Shown here: piece by piece, positions 63,001 to 64,000 of the stretch
Layout of the letters: each line of letters starts with the position of its first letter
Numbering within the stretch: position 1 is the stretch's first letter
From: Strongyloides papillosus
Lineage: Eukaryota; Nematoda; Chromadorea; Rhabditida; Strongyloididae
Length of the DNA stretch: 64,000 nucleotides
Assembly: GCA_005656395.1 (NCBI GenBank)
Contig: SRSI01000028.1
Span: 620,001-684,000, forward strand
Direction of reading: 5' to 3'
Notes under the pieces: generated by a model
What the model was told of the DNA's origin: nothing
Databases searched by the model: none
The model's input: only the letters and a program-made list of their open reading frames with translations
Program-made: the position numbers and the translations under genes

Positions 63001-64000
63001 TAAAATAAATCTTCACTAAGTCATCTATTAAAAAAATTGCATTAATATGTAATAAAATGAATTCTGTAGGTTAATAGATTTGACATTGCTTGATGTTAAC
63101 ATTTGAACAACAAAATCGCTAGATATTTAAATGAGCAGGTTATTTTAATGCATGAAGTAAATTTAAGAAAATATTTTTAATATTAAATGTAAAATAAACA
63201 ATGCTTATAAATATTTATTAAAATTTAAATACGTCTGATATACGGCAAAAAAGTAATTAGAATTCTTGAAAGTTGTTTTTTATATACATTATATAAGTAA
63301 ACAAAGTTTTTGCTAGTAAATTATAACATCTTAAAAGTTTACTTTGACTCTTAATTTATATAATCAGATCATTCTGAAAAATTTATTTTCATATTTCGTA
63401 CTTTCATAATATTTAAGAACGTATTTTTTGTTTTACATATTTAAATAGTAGAAATTAATTTTTTAAATGTTTATAAAATTATTTATTCCAAACATGTTAA
63501 ACCCAAGTTGTTTGACCATAAAAATTACATATTTTTATAAAATATAAAAAAAATATCATCTATTTTCTAAATTTATTGTGGTGAGTAATAAAATAAAAAT
63601 TTATTTCTTACTTTCTCGATCTTTATTTCTATAATTAATCAAAAAAATACAAAAATTGTTTTGCCCTACATATTTTTTTTGTATAATTTATTTTTATTAT
63701 TATGATAGACAAAATATGTAAAAATAATTACTTGTGCTTTTTAAATATATTTTATGCACATGTTATATACAATTTGAAAGATAAATATTAAGCTTTTACT
63801 ATACAATAAAAAGTAGTGAAAGTTTGGTGATTTTATTTAAAATTAATGGCTTTTACAACACTTATTACAGTTGAAGTGATAATTTTTTTTATTGATGCAT
63901 ATTAACTCATAAATTGTGAAGGTTAAAAATTTTAAGGTTCTTTTTATAAATGTCCTTCTTCGCAACACACATAGAATGCTATATATGAAAGTAATTTATA
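60010..64000. other. 4-kb stretch with no supported gene
   Basis: Very AT-rich; only short low-complexity open frames. No RNA gene, transposon ends or exon chain was recognised. Confidence 0.55.

Overview
The window is nuclear DNA of a very AT-rich nematode. All recognisable genes are nematode/metazoan types with short spliced introns (mostly 45-130 nt), many starts sit just behind splice-acceptor-like sequences (possible spliced-leader sites), and the intergenic DNA is extremely A+T-rich. This fits a Strongyloides-like (Strongyloididae, clade IV) genome. That placement is an inference, because no rRNA or mitochondrial marker is present.

Layout. 0.2-1.6 kb: unc-30/Pitx homeobox gene (+). 4.9-5.8 kb: alkaline ceramidase (+), converging on a shortened secreted/ectoenzyme M1 aminopeptidase (-, 6.0-7.9 kb). 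9.7-11.1 kb: spermidine synthase (+), converging on a TOM1-type VHS/GAT adaptor (-, 11.3-12.5 kb). 13.2-14.9 kb: a leucine-rich-repeat protein (-). 14.9-29.1 kb: a 14-kb stretch with no convincing gene, holding one decayed mariner transposon. 29.1-36.4 kb: egl-43/EVI1(MECOM)-type zinc-finger gene (+) with a 3.8-kb first intron. 37.0-40.1 kb: a secreted protein (-) with duplicated 12-cysteine domains. 44.2-47.0 kb: Patched-related protein (+), converging on a class II PI3-kinase (-, 47.2-52.3 kb). 53.8-54.9 kb: VIP36/ILE-2 cargo lectin (+). 56.8-58.3 kb: G12/13-class G-alpha, gpa-12 (+). 59.7-60.0 kb: a small secreted protein (+). 60.0-64.0 kb: nothing convincing.

The most striking observation is in spermidine synthase. 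The exon for the C-terminal part of the active-site region is present twice in tandem, as divergent copies (about half the aligned residues identical by eye) with identical entry and exit phases. Including both copies, or neither, gives an early stop, so the reading frame itself forces mutually exclusive use. This predicts two spermidine synthase isoforms (317 and 314 aa) from one gene.

Other points worth a second look are a degenerate PR/SET-like region at the N-terminus of the egl-43 product, loss of two calcium-ligand residues in the ceramidase, a truncated aminopeptidase with an altered GAMEN motif, a UIM-like motif at the N-terminus of the class II PI3K, and the two-domain cysteine protein. 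The genes are functionally unrelated neighbours and no operon is evident. Exon models were assembled by eye from reading frame, GT/AG sites and family similarity; no transcript data were available.
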